Below, in pieces: positions 38,996 through 40,494 of a stretch of DNA of 40,494 nucleotides. Source of the DNA: a virus. Below the pieces are notes generated by a model. That model was not told the DNA's origin. It was given only the letters and a program-made list of their open reading frames with translations, and did no database searches. The position numbers and the translations under genes were made by a program. The stretch lies in IMG/VR virus record IMGVR_UViG_3300011116_000295, positions 1 through 40,494 of that record. One strand, written 5' to 3'. Each line of letters opens with the position of its first letter. Positions within the stretch are counted from its first letter, which is position 1.

Positions 38996-39004
38996 ACAAA
39001 TATA
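38996..39004 (-). promoter_or_regulatory. -7 promoter element for the right-allele endonuclease
   Basis: The minus strand reads TATATTTGT, three bases before P1a, as in copy 1. Confidence 0.55.
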
Positions 39005-39015
39005 ATAATTATATT

Positions 39016-39024
39016 TAACTTTGC
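39016..39024 (+). promoter_or_regulatory. -7 promoter element for the M15 endolysin
   Basis: TAACTTTGC, conserved with 1035-1043; 19 bases upstream of ATG 39044. The lysis gene in both alleles is thus under the same promoter despite unrelated coding sequences. Confidence 0.5.
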
Positions 39025-39043
39025 ATTATAATAGTATAAAAAA

Positions 39044-39472
39044 ATGATAAAACAATATAAAGCAAGCCACTTTGAGGGTATCTGTAACGTAGATGAAGAC
39101 TTTTTCCCTATGTTAGACCAAATGAACTACATTGCACAAAATCACAATATGATAGTTGTGGTTACATCCTCATTCCGATTAGACACAAATGTAAAAGGCG
39201 CTATCGTACCACCATCAAAGCGTTCTAATCATTTAATCGGGCAAGCTATCGACTGTAATGTTAAAAATAAAAGAACAGGAGAATACTATAATTCCACAAA
39301 GATGGGTGATGGGAAAGGCGAAGATGAATTATTTTTAAAAGACGTTGATGAAAAAACTCCACTACGCTGGGGTGTGGCATTTAATAATCCAGACAGCGTT
39401 CATTTTGATAGCGGGCTGAATTTAAAGAACCCTCAATTATGGCAGGAGAAATATGATAAATATCACAAATGA
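39044..39472 (+). CDS. M15-type peptidoglycan peptidase (endolysin)
   Basis: 142 residues. SNHLIGQAIDCNV (61-73) gives zinc ligands His63 and Asp70. W109 and SVHFDSG (118-124) with His120 give the third ligand and catalytic acid position, as in D-Ala-D-Ala carboxypeptidase/L-Ala-D-Glu endopeptidase-type (Peptidase_M15) endolysins. SSFRLDT (42-48) is the usual arginine-containing substrate loop. No signal peptide, so a holin is needed. It replaces the DUF5675 gene at the same slot with exactly the same length (429 bases) and is coupled by ATGA to the same 37-residue membrane protein. Confidence 0.9.
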   Translation: MIKQYKASHFEGICNVDEDFFPMLDQMNYIAQNHNMIVVVTSSFRLDTNVKGAIVPPSKRSNHLIGQAIDCNVKNKRTGEYYNSTKMGDGKGEDELFLKDVDEKTPLRWGVAFNNPDSVHFDSGLNLKNPQLWQEKYDKYHK

Positions 39473-39582
39473 GTATAGAAGCAGAAAGACGAGCCGACCA
39501 AGACCGCAACATCCGATTAGGCTGGGTTACGTTTCTATTCCTTTGCGTTGTGATTATAATAATGAATTTGTCTGGGTGCTAA
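39469..39582 (+). CDS. 37-residue single-span membrane protein (right allele)
   Basis: Starts within the endolysin stop (ATGA). Same sequence as 1502-1615 except two conservative changes in the membrane segment (FLFLCVVIIIMNL). DNA differences are mostly at third positions, so the protein is under selection. Its stop overlaps the attC-like site that follows. Confidence 0.7.
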   Translation: MSIEAERRADQDRNIRLGWVTFLFLCVVIIIMNLSGC

Positions 39583-39634
39583 CAAAGCCTTTGCAAAATA
39601 AGGGGAACTTACTTCGCAAAGCCAACTGTTAGCC
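39577..39634 (+). repeat. attC-like site A' (right allele)
   Basis: Identical to site A except one base in the 3' arm (GCCAACT versus GCCGACT) and the bases after G|TT: here GTTAGCC followed by the spanin gene, as after site B in the left allele. This is the predicted empty target for cassette 1. Confidence 0.65.
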
Positions 39635-40029
39635 TACTTAACCAAGTAAAGCACAATTAGAGCAGCGGCAACTCCAGACACCGTCCATAGTAACCCTTCC
39701 TTTAATCTGTTTTGCCTAATCTTTTTCTTTAGCTGCTTTTCAACGGCTAACTTTTCTTCCTCAATCCCTTTTGCTACTACTTTTGCGCTTTCTAAATCAT
39801 TTAACAGCGTTTCATTTGCTTTTGATAGATATGCTTCACTTTCTAATAAAGCATCGTAAGACACGCTTAAAGTATCTAATTGAAGTTTACACCCGTCCGC
39901 AAATACTTTAGTCTGATTAGCAACGTTTATTTGCTCAATAGTGAATTGCTGGGCGTGAAGTCCACTCATTGAAATAATTAACAGACTGAATGCTGTCAAA
40001 ATTTGCCACGCTGTCTTGTTTTTGTACAT
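39634..40029 (-). CDS. Spanin-like protein, right allele (signal sequence plus C-terminal span)
   Basis: 131 residues. Signal-type N-terminus (ILTAFSLLIISMSGLHAQQ), coiled-coil middle (LLESEAYLSKANETLLNDLE) and the same basic C-terminus as the left copy (EKQLKKKIRQNRLKEGLLWT) followed by a membrane span. No lipobox cysteine is visible. Its start overlaps the preceding gene in another frame. Function as for the left homologue is inferred. Confidence 0.6.
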   Translation of the reverse strand: MYKNKTAWQILTAFSLLIISMSGLHAQQFTIEQINVANQTKVFADGCKLQLDTLSVSYDALLESEAYLSKANETLLNDLESAKVVAKGIEEEKLAVEKQLKKKIRQNRLKEGLLWTVSGVAAALIVLYLVK

Positions 40030-40279
40030 AGATTGTTTTATATTTAATTACTACTTTTTGTTTACTTTCTGCAATTTCCTTAAACTTAATATAGCTCGCT
40101 GTTATATCAATCAGCATTAAACTATCCTGCTCAATCTTATGCAACAAGTATTCGCGCTCAGTGTTGGGTGGCACTATGCTTACAGGATTATTATTTAAAA
40201 CTTTTACAGTTAGCCCGATTATAAAGCATAACAGTATAAAGCAGATTATTTGTAGGTAGTAGGTTTTTATGAAGTTCAT
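39935..40279 (-). CDS. Spanin-like protein, right allele (N-terminal anchor)
   Basis: 114 residues. N-terminal span (YLQIICFILLCFIIGLTVKV), then VPPNTEREYLLHKIEQDSLM, conserved with 2981-3310, and a divergent C-terminal tail. It overlaps the following gene by 95 bases in a different frame. The box TACCTTTGC on the minus strand, directly upstream of the ATG, is a good -7 element, so this pair may have its own leaderless promoter. Confidence 0.6.
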   Translation of the reverse strand: MNFIKTYYLQIICFILLCFIIGLTVKVLNNNPVSIVPPNTEREYLLHKIEQDSLMLIDITASYIKFKEIAESKQKVVIKYKTIYVQKQDSVANFDSIQSVNYFNEWTSRPAIHY

Positions 40280-40359
40280 TTTGCAAAGGTATTAAATTAA
40301 GTTTAGTTATTTTAAGTTAGGTAGTGCTTTTATTTTTCAGGTTGTGTAGTTATTTTTAG

Positions 40360-40442
40360 CGATAACAAAGCCTTTGCAAAATCGCTCAATGCCTCCATTT
40401 ACAGTTAGTCTATACGCGACTTCGCAAAGCCGACTGTTATAT
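40360..40442 (+). repeat. attC-like site D' (right allele)
   Basis: CGATAAC (40360-40366) to GTTATAT (40436-40442). The arms AACAAAGCCTTTGCAAAAT and ACTTCGCAAAGCCGACTGTTA are identical to those of site A, but the centre is a different, longer sequence of about 36 bases that can itself form a stem (CGC...GCG). Conserved arms with variable terminal structure are characteristic of attC families. Confidence 0.65.
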
Positions 40443-40494
40443 TCTAAACCCGTCCGCCTCACCCTGCCACTTAACTTTTAGTTCTGGCTTCCGA
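40437..40494 (-). CDS. 3' end of 54-residue basic protein, truncated by the window edge
   Basis: The minus strand reads RKPELKVKWQGEADGFRI then stop (40439-40437), matching the C-terminus of the gene at 4840-5004 (final Val replaced by Ile). Only the last 18 codons are inside the window. It shows that sequence beyond the right edge would continue into the early operon. Confidence 0.7.
   Translation of the reverse strand, partial: RKPELKVKWQGEADGFRI

Larger units (their letters stand above)
38183..40494 (+). repeat. Second, divergent allele of the left lysis/cassette locus
   Basis: Bases 38183 onward match 1 onward, and 40441-40494 match about 4844-4898. In between, the order AP2-like protein, HNH endonuclease with leader, lysis enzyme, 37-residue protein, attC-like site, spanin pair, attC-like site, basic protein is kept, but the lysis enzyme is replaced and both methyltransferase cassettes are missing. 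The window thus closes on itself with two versions of about 2.3 and 4.9 kb. Confidence 0.85.

Noticed and set aside
1-40494. Prophage or integrative element
   Set aside because: No integrase, excisionase, CI-like repressor, tRNA or att site with core was seen; both ends continue into phage sequence.
1-40494. CRISPR array or tRNA genes
   Set aside because: No regularly spaced short repeats and no cloverleaf-like segment with a TTCGA-type arm were noticed on either strand.

Overview
The window reads as a nearly complete genome of a tailed double-stranded DNA phage of a Bacteroidota host (Flavobacteriia or Chitinophagia-like). The phage assignment rests on terminase, portal, capsid, tape-measure and tail genes in one operon. 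The host assignment rests on AT-rich DNA, TAnnTTTG-type -7 promoter elements, start codons without obvious Shine-Dalgarno sequences, and BT4734-like primase and DUF6291-type replication genes. No integrase, Cro/CI pair or tRNA is visible, so lysogeny is not supported.

Layout. An early operon on the minus strand runs from a divergent control region near 13.15-13.35 kb down to about 4.84 kb. It encodes a ribbon-helix-helix regulator, small zinc-binding proteins, an SSB-like protein, an ERF annealase, a YqaJ-type exonuclease, a T5orf172 nuclease, NinG, a homing endonuclease, a DUF6291 replication protein and a primase-helicase. A late operon on the plus strand runs from 13.25 to 38.36 kb. It holds a sigma-like regulator, glycosyltransferases and a methyltransferase, terminases, tail chaperones with a probable -1 frameshift, baseplate and tape-measure genes, an XkdF protease, scaffold, capsid, tail tube, portal, connector, fibre, membrane proteins and an RNase H-fold exonuclease.

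Between the ends of the two operons lies a variable lysis and cargo locus, which appears twice: as 1-4.9 kb and as 38.18-40.49 kb. The first 135 or so bases match positions 38183 onward, and the last 55 bases match about 4844-4898. The window is therefore one turn of a roughly 38-kb circular or circularly permuted map plus a second, different allele of this locus. The left allele has an AP2/HNH endonuclease, a DUF5675 lysis enzyme, a 37-residue membrane protein, two DNA methyltransferase units and a spanin-like pair. The right allele has a shorter AP2/HNH endonuclease, an unrelated M15 peptidase in the endolysin slot, the same 37-residue protein and spanin pair, and no methyltransferases.

Two observations stand out. 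(1) The methyltransferase units are bounded by imperfect palindromes with RYYYAAC/GTTRRRY-like ends, paired arms, extrahelical bases and variable centres. This is the anatomy of integron attC sites, and comparing the two alleles shows insertion exactly at G|TT junctions. The locus looks like an integron-type gene-cassette array carried by a phage without its own integrase. (2) Four minus-strand genes (two AP2/HNH endonucleases, a NUMOD4/HNH endonuclease and the DUF6291 replication gene) share a 110-nt leader. Its long-range pseudoknot stem is conserved in pairing but not in sequence, and a CATTGCC core and hairpin are constant. This is a candidate undescribed cis-regulatory RNA family.
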